Origin: Magnolia sinica
Lineage: Eukaryota > Streptophyta > Magnoliopsida > Magnoliales > Magnoliaceae
Direction: 5' to 3'
NCBI RefSeq assembly: GCF_029962835.1
Contig: NC_080573.1
Coordinates: forward strand, 90,267,501-90,331,500
Length of the DNA: 64,000 nt
The notes under the pieces were generated by a model. It ran no database searches. It saw only the letters and a list, made by a program, of their open reading frames with translations, and was not told the origin of the DNA. Positions 10,708-20,545 of the stretch are shown one piece after another. A program made the position numbers and the translations under genes. Position 1 is the first letter of the stretch. Every line of letters starts with the position of its first letter.

Positions 10708-12140
10708 GTTGAACCCCTAGGCTGCACTTGAACAAACTGAAAAGTGTGCATATGATCGCTGGCTAAGCATTGCCTATATTTCCTTCACAAAGCAAAGCAT
10801 GCGTTATTAACGGATCAAACAAAGATAAAAAAAATCAAGAATAAATCGTCAATCTAGCAGTTGGAAAAAAAGATCCCATACTCAAAACACACAGTCATAA
10901 TGTTTTTAACTACTACTATATCTCTAAACAGTCACGAAAAAGGCCAGCCCACTACCCAAAACAAAATCTCTCCACAAAGCATCTATAAAATTCACAAACA
11001 GAAACTGAATGCCATGCTGCATCCCTACTTTCAGTTCCAATATATTAGGGCTAATGGAGGTGGTGGTGATTATGAAAACCAAAGGATAGAATTGAACTCT
11101 TATTGTTACTTGACAGTTCTATACCATTTGAATGCTCTACTTTGGCATAGGCCTAAGGAACAAAATTTACTACAGAACTCTGCAACCATTCAAAATATTC
11201 TAAGCTATGCATATTACCATGTAGTGTAGACCACTCTACAATTCTCCTTCTCTATAAAACTGTATATTATTTCAGATGTCTCTGCAAACACACTGCTAAG
11301 TCTTAAATGAGCCAAAGAAATGGTTGAATCCCTGCACTAGTTTTCACACTAGTGACATAACTCTAAATGGCACCAATTGAGTGGTCCTAAACTCCCTCTT
11401 AATGACATGGAAGAGGAGTTTCACATTCATCCATCTCAAATGAGGCACTTAAATACAGCCATCAGAACCATCTTTTTGCAGGATGAACCATATCTCCAAG
11501 AAAACAGTTATTAAAAAACCTAACCATCTGATTTGGACTGAACAGAGCTCACTCTATATTGGCCCTATATCAACTGTCATGAGTTTTGGTGGTGAGTGAT
11601 ACCGTATGTCAAAACCAATTTTTAATCCCTTTGCCTACATGTAGGGAAACTGATGCAAGTTGTCTAATTCACGGCAAAGCTCACTCAACATAACTCACAG
11701 GGATTAATTTAAGGAAAAGAATTTAGGCAGCAAAGCCGGGCAATTCATATCAACTGATGCCTAAGTAGATAAGAATCTGATGCTTCTAGCCAAGCTTGCA
11801 GCTTTCCTTCTTCCAGTTGAGAGAGAGAGGAATCGATTGAAATCTAAAATCAAAAATAAAATGGATTTCAAGGCATAGATAGTGAAATCAAAATCGATTC
11901 CGATTTTGAATTTCAGTTTTTTTTTTTTTTTTATAATCACAACACCTAAGCAGGAAAGCAAATAGATGCTTGAAGCCCTCTAGGCACTGTAACATAAATG
12001 CTTACTATCAAAAGCATAAACGGTCTATGTGATAGATTGTAAAAATTATTATGATCAACAAAACAACATTTTGACCCAACCCAAGCTATTACAAATTAAA
12101 GAATAATAGTATGATTAGAATAAAGCCAGTCTTTTTTCAC
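10708..12140. other. No confident gene; AT-rich segment between CACTA ends
   Basis: The one long open stretch (10861-11229, plus strand) has low-complexity, AT-driven composition and no recognisable domain. On the minus strand, about 11757-11830 reads LEEGKLQAWLEASDSYLL, which could be another captured exon but is not recognised. The rest shows nothing. Confidence 0.35.
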
Positions 12141-13379
12141 CTTTAGAGCATTTGTCCAAGCAAGTGGGTCATGGATTTTTGAACACTTTAATAAGTTCTG
12201 CAAGCTCTGCAACTGGAAACATCTGAATTTAAGAAAAAATAAAATAAAACTATATCATAGCAATGCTGAAAATGATATAATTAGTAAAGGGTATCAATCC
12301 AAAAATTATAATTAGAGAGAGAGAGAGGAGAAAATGCAGAGGATTGACAGAGAGATAGCACACTCTTTTATTCTGCGCTGAAGATTTTAGAAGATCCGGT
12401 GGTCACTGTGCCTCTTCTTGAAGCTCGTAAAGGAAAATCATAAGAGCCTCAAGTTTCCAAATTCAAAATGAACCAGGAGAACTTCGAAGTAGAATTAATG
12501 GAGAAGTGCCTCTTCTGTAGGCAATCTAAACTCATCTGATTTGTCTTTGATATTGAGCTGCAATTCTACCTCTGTATCTTTTAGTTCTCTTGCCTTTTTC
12601 TTATCAATTGCTCTAAGATATCTGATCCATCCAAATACAAGTCAGAACCTAAATCTAAATCTTTCTCTACAACGTGAAAGGAAAACCCATAAGAAACAAA
12701 TTCAAGGAGATATTATACAATTCCATTGGAATAACCAGCATTTCCATATGGGCTAGCATTCCATACTATTTCTCGTGGTGTGGCAACTTGAGTATTTTAT
12801 CCGCCTCACTTTTTGTTTCACATTAAAAAAGGATGCAATGAAACTGAAGGATAGAGTTGATGTCATATGGACATCGCGGTGGGCCTCATAGGGCTTTCAG
12901 TTACAAGAGCCTGAAAGTACTTGGGCCATATCCACAATTCATTCCTCCTAAGGAGCAAGCACCATAACTGGAAAGAAAGACCTGTCGCTTTTGTAACTGT
13001 GAACACATTCAAGTAGAAATTTCATAGGCATAAAATGTAAATAGATTCAACATTACCAAGCTCGAATTAAAATCCAAGCATGCACTAAGCTGTAGATATC
13101 TTTTTCCCTAAATAAAAGCTTGGCATGTATATTAATAGAAGGAGATTTACCATGTAGTGCCCATCTATGTATTCAAGAGTGGCACCAATTGGAACCTGTG
13201 AATCATACACAACCAGTCCAACCTGCCATTGATTATATATTTTACTTAAACTGCTCAATGTGTAGTGCCAACTGACAAATGAATAAGTAAATGAATATTA
13301 AGCAATTCTTACCCTTGATCACTTGCTTAATGGGTCTAGATTGACTCCTCTGTTAATAAAAACACCAGTCAAATCTTGT
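12141..13379 (-). pseudogene. Rearranged exon fragments of NOP2/OLI2-like 25S rRNA m5C methyltransferase
   Basis: NOP2/NSUN1 proteins are nucleolar methyltransferases that modify large-subunit rRNA during ribosome assembly. Reading the minus strand from high to low coordinates: 13379-13313 (FINRGVNLDPLSK, donor GTAAGAA); 13222-13151 (VGLVVYDSQVPIGATLEY, donor GTAAAT); about 12982-12915 (SFFPVMVLAP, then IVDMA); 12612 to about 12500 (ELQLNIKDKSDEFRLPTEEA); 12426-12364 (PPDLL, NLQRRIKE); 12222-12141 (MFPVAELAELIKVF, PTCL). In the real protein the last three precede the first three, so the exon blocks are permuted. Each exon keeps splice-site context. There are in-frame stops (for example TGA in place of Trp in LDPLSKWSK) and a small frameshift in the PPDL piece, so it is dead. 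The SAM-binding core and C-terminus are not found. Confidence 0.82.
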
Positions 13380-14939
13380 CTATGAGTCTATACAAAAACA
13401 GGGGAAAGAAAAGACATGAAGAAAAGAAATTCCCCAAAACATAATCAAACAAATGCATCTTTCAAGCCAACTACAGTGATCTGTCACAAATAATTGTACA
13501 GATGCCTCTACCAGGTGACCCACTGATTCAGAGTGGCCACACAAAAGTGCAGTAAAGTGTTTGGCCAGTTGTTGTTGTTTCATTTTGGTCTAGTCTCATT
13601 TTGTTGATCTTTTTCTTTTTCTAAATGACAATACATACAACTATGGCTGTATTTCAATCCCATTCCACAAATCCTACAGTCTCCTTGCAGCTTCTCGCTT
13701 TTCTAGCTGCCCAAACACAAAGGCCATGATCAATATCTTCAAGGAAGATAGAAAAGACCGACAAAAAGATAGAAAACTCTGTAAGCAGGAAGTGGACGCA
13801 CATAAATCACAGTTCCGCAGAAAAAAAATAGTAGTTGTTCCTAATTAATGATTTTGGTGTAGTGCCACTTACCACACATCAACAGGAGTAATGTTAGGAT
13901 CCAAGGAGGATTTCTAGTGCCCGGTACTATAGCGTAATCACCTGAAAAGAGTGTAACTAACCACACAAACTCACCTACAATGAAGAAAAGTACCAATGTG
14001 GGTGTGGCTCCATTTTAAACCAATGATGGTCAAAGCTATTAATGTTGTTCCATGTTTGGTGGCTAGCCTCGCATGGGTCATTCCTCTTTATTGATCTAGG
14101 TAGTGGCAAATGTGCCACAAATTGCCTTTCCATCTATACTTGAGAAAACAGTCTTGGAAATCCTCTATTGCAAATCATACACAAAAAATAAAAACAAAAA
14201 CAAAAAATGGTCTAAAAACTACAGACACCCTTTACACTAATACAAAACATGCAATCATACTATTTACACCACCTTACAGATAGATGCACCCTTTCCTCCA
14301 AGTTTCAGTAATACAACAAAAAAAAGCTATACTACCATAATACCAGAAGTAGAAAGAAAGGAGTCATCTAACAAACAGGTTGTATTCAGAAATTAGTTGC
14401 CATTCTCATAATTTTCAAACCCACCAAAGAATCGAAAAAAAAAAAAAAACTCTAAAATTCAGACTCAGTCCTACTTCAAATATTAGATTTCTCAAGATAA
14501 CAGAATCATACAGCAAAAGTTACCCAAATAATCCTGAAAAAAATGGAACAAGAACAACTCAAAACAAGATATACACAAACAACACTTACAATAATCTCTA
14601 CAAAATTCCAATTCCTTCCTAAAATCCAGTAACAAACTTCCAATCAGAATCAATGCTGGAAAATTAGAGCTGATATAGGAGTAAAGATCAAGCAGGTAAG
14701 TTAAAGACAATGCATAAATCAAGAGTGTTTCAAACATCATGTACCCAACATTAGCTAAATGAACATATCCATAAGCAATTGAGAACTAACTGACATGGGC
14801 AAAATCAGGGTGAGTATATATGGAAAAAGAAAAGAGAAGAAAGGTATATGATCTCTAAAATATGGCATATGACATGCATGGAGATTCAAATGTTTCATAC
14901 CCGCAGGATAATAGCATGAAGATTCAAATGTTTGGTTTC
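13380..14939. other. No gene seen
   Basis: AT-rich sequence with poly-A runs. I found no conserved coding stretch on either strand. Some may be intron or 5' flank of the captured NOP2-like fragment. Confidence 0.4.
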
Positions 14940-15183
14940 AACATAGTAAATCCCTAATTAGGGTTTCAACATCGTAAATCCCTAATTAGGAATTCGCCAT
15001 TGTAAAATCCTAATTAGGGTTTCAACATTGAAGATACTGATCTCAAGAGAGAGATTGAGGGCGACATTGACACACAGAGAGAGATAGAGAGAGACCTAAG
15101 AGAGGGAAATCGAGAGTGATTGTGCCACGTATGGAGGTTTCTTCACCGCCCGATTGAGAGAGAGCTCTTGCTTGGCAGAATGG

Positions 15184-15216
<33 letters not shown>

Positions 15217-15311
15217 GCAGTGGGTAGTTGTTGGAGTTGCAGCAGAGAGTCCGTTCATAGAGTTGTAGAGAGAGGTGCCGTGGAGTTGCAGAGAGAGAGA
15301 GAGAGAGAGAG
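14940..15311. repeat. Short tandem repeats and GA microsatellites
   Basis: About three copies of a roughly 32-bp unit (aaatccctaattagggtttc) lie at 14945-15030. GA/CT microsatellites follow at about 15183-15214 and 15288-15311. Apparent open frames here (Ser/Leu- or Arg/Glu-rich) are products of the GA tracts. This resembles a plant promoter/5' UTR stretch and may be captured along with a gene fragment. Confidence 0.6.
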
Positions 15312-15435
15312 GGCGGGGAGAAGGACAGAGTCACGGGCTGGGATAGGAATGAATAGGGTTTTTTTTTTTTTTGAATTTGTACACCTCATTTAGCAGCGCC
15401 CTATTCTGTTCAGCAACGGTACAATGCAACTCCGA

Positions 15436-15467
15436 AAGTGCCGACTAATCCCCTTTTTGTTGTAGTG
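15436..15467. mobile_element. Second CACTA right terminus
   Basis: The sequence agtgccgactaatcccc followed by TTTTTGTTGTAGTG ends at 15467. Its reverse complement starts CACTACAACAAAAAGGGG and has the GTCGGCAC subterminal core, a typical CACTA terminus. The three bases after it are CAT. The partner end is not seen in the window. The NOP2-like fragments may lie within this element. It differs in sequence from the 10707 terminus (CACTACCAAAAAACAGGG), so the two are distinct families or copies. Confidence 0.75.
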
Positions 15468-17036
15468 CATGACTTCAATGCATTAGATGTTGGACCAGTA
15501 ACGGTTGCTAGTGCATTGGAAAACCATAACTACACGTTTTCCCTCTTACACAAACAATTTAAACTGGTAAAAAAATGTTTGATCTAACAGATCACTAAAC
15601 CAAATTAGTCTAACACCTTAGCATTGAGGATGAGAGAGAAAGATCTCACTGCATAATGAGACGACATAGCAAAACCCAACTAATTCTATGGTGACATTCA
15701 ACCGGTGGAACCAAGGAAATCCTTTACTGGATCAAAAAAGCAGTGTCATGGTGGTCTTCGATCAAGAAGTTCGCTTATGTATATCGGAATAGTAGATATT
15801 GTTGGCAAGATTCACCACTCCGGTACCAGAAGGAAGAGAGATGGCGTAAATGGGAGAATAGGGTTTGTTTCATGCCCTACTCATTTCTTCTATTTAATAA
15901 AAAGCCCAGTGGGCCAGGTCCAATACATATAACACTTGCTTTTCGACATCAGAAAAGGTTGAAAATTAACCTCTTGGACACGGCTCATGGTAAATGATCA
16001 ATGTTCAAAGTATCATCCAAACCCGATATGTGTTCCCGATGAATATTGGTACTTTACATGAACAAGAAATCCAAATGCGCTTAAAATAGCGACACATTGT
16101 GATACAGGCCATTCAATGGTGAATAAAACAATCTGGTGAACCAATTTTAAACCTCGTAGGATAAAAGATTATCTAAACAACTTGAGGTGGTGGCATGTGT
16201 AGCTTACTTTTTAACACCAGTGTCATTAGGACATAAGAATAATGCAAAAAGATGGGCCACACCATGAAGATCGGGCTTAACATCCTACTAAATTAGGAGA
16301 GGATTCTTAAAATTTCTAATCCGGGGTTTTTTATAGACGTCACACATGTGATCCCTACTAATGCAAACACATGCATGGAATGTGTGGGAGCTCTGGGATT
16401 TCTATCAGGTAAGATGCGCGGATTAGATCTTCTAGCTGAAAAACTTGGTTTTAATTGCACGGTGGGCGACTAGGGCGGTCAATGGTACCCGACATGAGGG
16501 TACCTGAAGAACCTAGCCAGATTTTAGTAGGCTTTAGTCCAAATTCTTGGACCCGTCTAGTATCAGATTGGGCTCACGACCACCATTTTAGACCCACTTA
16601 AAATACTGTGGTAATTGGCTCAGTCGGGTCCATCTCAGATCCGATTAAAATTAGATCCGGTCAGATCTAATAATTATAACAGTGCTATTATGTATATATT
16701 GCTATATATTGTTTATTCAATCCATGGAGTGAGGTTTATTAAGCCGCACGTGTGTAAGAGAGCTAATTTACGCTGCATTTATCAAGGTGGTACACGTCTG
16801 TGTGATGTAATCTATCCTCTCACAAGCCCTACTATGTAAAACTCTTATTTGAGGTTAATTTGACCTAGACCCAATTCAAGACCAAGGTCTAAACGCTTGA
16901 TGGGTATCCAAGGTCTAAACGCTTGATGCATATCCATACACAAACTCCATTGAATCTGAATCAGGGACCTCAAGAATGAGACAATAAATAGAAGGGACCT
17001 GGACCCGAACCCGATTAGTCGCCCTCCAAGAACTCT
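15468..17036. other. No gene seen; short direct repeat
   Basis: There is no supported coding sequence. A 20-bp direct repeat (caaggtctaaacgcttgatg) occurs at about 16883-16902 and 16908-16927. Segments rich in gggtcc and ggacccg at 16470-16670 and 16980-17030 share a gggcgacta motif in opposite orientation, possibly the ends of a small non-autonomous element. Confidence 0.4.
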
Positions 17037-17425
17037 TACTACAAGAAAATATACCTTTATCGGCGGCCAAAACTATCGGTACAGGTCCCAGAAACTGATA
17101 GCAAAGCCTTTGCCAGTGGCCAAACACGCGCCGAAAAAGAAGACGTCACTAATTCATTTCCTGGGGCTCATTGGGCTTTCCTGGTGGTTTTGCTAATCGT
17201 TGTTATAGGTGAGCTTTACTGGCAGTCAGCAGTCTTTACCAGCGCTTCTTATGACTGTCATTATAGCCTGAAAAAGCACCGTTAATGTCTTCCTAAGCGT
17301 TGGGAAAAGCCTGATAAGTGCTTGAAAAGGTCTTATAAGCGTCGGTAAAGGTATGTCGAACTACCACTAAAGGTCTACTAAAATGCTATACTGGTTTGCC
17401 GAAGCACCAATATAGATCACTGGTA
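17037..17425 (+). mobile_element. CACTA-like left terminus with subterminal repeats
   Basis: TACTACAAGAAAATATACC at 17037 resembles the common plant CACTA start CACTACAAGAAAA with one changed base. It is followed by about 380 bp of degenerate short repeats (atcggcggcc, ctgatagc, gcgtcggtaaaggt, taagcgtcggtaaag) typical of subterminal regions. No matching right end or transposase is seen downstream, so this is a fragment or a decayed non-autonomous copy. Confidence 0.55.
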
Positions 17426-18841
17426 AAAATATTTTTTTAATACATTTGGTTTTTCATATTTGATTAAAATCTGTATTTTTTTCTATATATTTGAAATCCA
17501 AAAAATGTTGCACAACATAGTTAAAAATAAATATTAAAATAATATTTACAACAATAAGTTGAATGGTTCCAAAAACATTTTTAAAAAAATCCATCGATCC
17601 AACTCCCATTTGTCCCTACCTATAACCTGTAAAACAAAATAGAAAAAATATATTAATTACATCCCAAAAAAAATAAAAAAATCTATCTATAGATATTAAA
17701 TTAACTAATGAAGATAATCTTCTATACATGTTTAAATCCATATCTCACTTCCCAACTCTTAAGTTTTACCAATTTCTATTTAAATATGAGTTAAATGAGA
17801 TCATTTTAGAGATAAATTTGATATTTTAATAATATAAGTGTTGGATGCTTTGACAACATTTGTATTTTATATTCTTTTACTGTAAGTATCTACGCCATGT
17901 CTTTTAGACTTAGATAAACTCATTTGGTCCCGAGTCAAGTCACGACAATGTGCCACATTTACACAGATGAGGTACCAAATAGGAAAATTTTCTGTTTGTA
18001 ATAAATAGGAAGCTTGATTTTATGATTCTAATAGAGGTTTGCTCAAATATAGCCTAATGTATTACAATATGATACTCACCATTCAGCTTCGAGGATGACG
18101 ACTATAATCAGTTGGTTGCTTCCTGAAAATCAAGGATATGTTTTTAGGGTAGTAAGGGACGAACCTTACCTTCTTCATTACAGTCTCTTTCTTCCATGTC
18201 TCCGTGCCTTTAAAGAATGCCCTTATTGATGCAACTATATATAGCCATTAATTACAATGGGTTAGTACATTAGCTTCTGATTTGCGAAGATGTACTGAAG
18301 TGTTAATCAAATAAGGATGTGGAAGGTGAAGGATATAATCTACTGAAATTTCTAGCACCAAATATACTGAAAAAAAGAAGAAGATGAATTTTTGGTGGGG
18401 AGTAGTGCTCAATTAAAGGAAAGTTTGGTGGAGAAGATAATTCAAGTTTGTTAGAAACCCAAAAATGTAAACATGCTTCAATTCATGGATTTAAGACTCA
18501 TCATGAATTGGTTGCGACTTAAGAAACTCTTGTGGCCAAAGAGTAGGCCTCATGCATACGTGTTACTCTTTTGTGTTGCAGCTTCTACTCGATTCCCGTC
18601 AATCCGAAAGATAATAAATCATAAACAGAGGAAACATGCATTCAGGAAAAAAAAATCAATGTAGAATAAACCTGGAAAGAATAAATAAATAAAAATAAAA
18701 AATAAAATTCACTACAATCTGCTAGAAAAAAAAAAAGCACATAACCATCATAGTTAATCAGTTGTCGCAGGCAGCCATAACAGTATATGGCACGATAATT
18801 AGCAAAATATATCTCTACATCATAACAATAATTAGCCTTGG
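17426..18841. other. No gene seen; AT-rich
   Basis: AT-rich sequence with runs of A and T. I see no conserved coding frames, RNA genes or element ends. Confidence 0.4.
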
Positions 18842-18890
18842 GCATGATAGTTGGTACACCAGAGGTGCGTCCTTCCCAGTCCTCTCGTAC
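18842..18890 (-). pseudogene. Organelle-type 23S/26S rRNA fragment (sarcin-ricin region)
   Basis: Read on the minus strand the segment begins GTACGAGAGGACTGGGAAGG, continues to ACGCACCTCTGGTGTACC, and ends near ACTATCATGC. From memory this is near-identical to the sarcin-ricin loop region of plastid 23S rRNA (with similar sequence in mitochondrial 26S rRNA). The universal AGUACGAGAGGACC core is recognisable with one C-to-T change. Only about 49 bp match; flanking sequence does not continue the rRNA, so this is a nuclear insert of organellar DNA (NUPT or NUMT). A second, weaker echo (gctaattatcgtgcc on the minus strand) lies about 60 bp lower. Confidence 0.72.
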
Positions 18891-19319
18891 GCATCCACAA
18901 TAATTAGCCTTGGACAATTTATTTGTCAAAATGTATGTATATCCAAATATGGACCACACATAAAATATGGTTAAGTTTTAATTGTTCATGTTGACTCCTT
19001 AGTAATAAGATCAGCTAAGCCTCATTTGGCCACTCTAGGAAATTAACGTGTGTCTCACATCTATATTAAAGAAGGAGAACATCGACCATAACATAGACCA
19101 CGAATGACAAATGTCTGGAAAAGCTTTATTGTTATTTCTCATGGTAATCCACATTAATGTAATAAAAGCGAAGGGCCCATGACAATAATGGAATGTCTTG
19201 AATAATTGACCCGTTTATGAAGTAGAGTCACACAAAATCATCCCTGTTTGACTTTGAGAAAGATTTACCATCAGGAAAGGAAAAAAACAGAGTCTTTGTC
19301 TAAAGAAGTTATCATGGAC

Positions 19320-19353
19320 GAGCCATATGCAAGGAAACTTGCACATGTGGTTC
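19320..19353 (+). other. Group II intron domain V hairpin (organellar insert candidate)
   Basis: The 34 nt fold as a textbook domain V. GAGCCAUAU pairs with AUGUGGUUC through Watson-Crick and G-U pairs, a two-base AC bulge follows, then GCAAG-GAAA-CUUGC closes on a GNRA tetraloop. The AGC catalytic triad lies in the first strand. Plant organellar introns carry the near-identical GAGCCGUAUGC...GUACGGUUC form. Domain V is the catalytic heart of group II introns, which in plants are found in mitochondria and plastids. Its place in nuclear DNA, 430 bp from the organelle-type rRNA fragment, suggests transferred organellar DNA. Sequence to about 19500 could include domain VI and an exon, but I cannot name the gene. 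Confidence 0.7.
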
Positions 19354-20404
19354 TAGCCAGGCCTTCGATATCTAATAGCCTTTCTTCTACTCGCTGTTGG
19401 TACATCTCTCCTAACTATTGCCCATCTATTCCAGAATAATCTTTTCAGGAGGGAAAATTCTACATATTTCTGCCCCTTCCCTTGGACCGAGCTCATTCGG
19501 GTGGCCTATCTTAAAACCTATACAAAACCAAGGGTCTTGATAAGTGAGCAGAGCAAGGCCAGGAGACTCATTAATGAATCCTTCTAATTATTATGGACTC
19601 AAATTCAAAGGAAAAAATGGAGGGTTATTCTGTCATTTTCCTCTTTGTTCACAATATAAAAAAATAAACATGGGTGGCTTGTGGTGGTTCTTACAATGTT
19701 TGTTCAATCAAGCAGCATTCTTCTTTTTCTTAAGGAGAGGGTGGAGACAGACGTCAGGACCTATGAATGGAACAACACAACAAACATAATGAAATTCAGG
19801 AAGTGTCAAAGGAAGGAGTGATGAACTACTTGTGTTTGGTTAACTACTTGACTTACTTGGGGTTCTTTCTCTACCAATGCTATTAGATGAGATAATTCTC
19901 TCTTTTAGTTTTGCTTGTTAGTTTAGATAGTTTAAGGAAAGCAAGTGTTGTGATGAGATCTGTCTTTCAGCTTGGTCTATCAAAGAGGAATATCTCCTCA
20001 AGGGAAACTCTTCTTGTAGCGAGTTACGGGAAGAAAGTTCTCGTTATCTAGAGGAGAAAGGTAGCTACAAAAAGAATAAGAAAGAATTTGAGGACACCAA
20101 TAAAAAAAAATATCTTTCTTTATTATAAGATGCAAGAACAACGTTTACGTGCTTGGATCAATTGCTCCCTCTCTTTCTGGTTCTTTTTGGGATTAATCAT
20201 TGAATGCGGGGAGGCAAGGGATGGCACCCAGGTGGAGCATGAGACGTAGTGAGTGAGCTCCTTAATGTTTTGAGCTCGTTCACTTTATTCTCTTGTCCTA
20301 ATGTCGTAATGTTTATGACAAAAAAATCAGACAGCCCCTGTAATGGTTCAAAACTGTCTGTAATCGTGATTTACGATGGTTTCCGACCATCTTTGTTTTG
20401 CTGT
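19354..20404. other. No gene seen; possible further organellar insert
   Basis: Compositionally more even than its surroundings, without recognisable coding domains. It may continue the organellar insert indicated by the domain V hairpin, but I have no direct match to support that. Confidence 0.3.
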
Positions 20405-20545
20405 TTTGACATAAAGTACTTTCTATGGTGTGGTCCACTTGAGATTTTGATATAACTTATTTTAAGACTCATACCCTAAAATGTTCAAATAAAATGGATG
20501 GACAGTGTGGACACATACATCGTGGTGAGGCCCACGGAACTAGGT
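20405..20545. repeat. Copy of the dispersed gtggtccacttgag motif
   Basis: The stretch tggtccacttgagatttt, then ctaaaatg, ggatggacagtgtgg and catcgtggtgaggccca matches arms of the fold-back repeat at 8425-8925. It is part of a high-copy non-coding family in this window. Confidence 0.6.

Noticed and set aside
10861-11229. Open frame of 122 codons on the plus strand
   Set aside because: AT-driven composition, no domain, no splice context, and it lies directly after a CACTA end. Likely chance.
15043-15393. Overlapping Ser/Leu and Arg/Glu repeat frames on both strands
   Set aside because: Caused by GA/CT microsatellites.
15705-15997. Two overlapping frames of 75 and 84 codons
   Set aside because: No recognisable domain, both frames open in AT-rich debris; not supported as a gene.
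20011-20025. cttcttgtagcgag as a possible right end for the CACTA-like left end at 17037
   Set aside because: Only a partial match to TTTTCTTGTAGTG and no subterminal repeats beside it.
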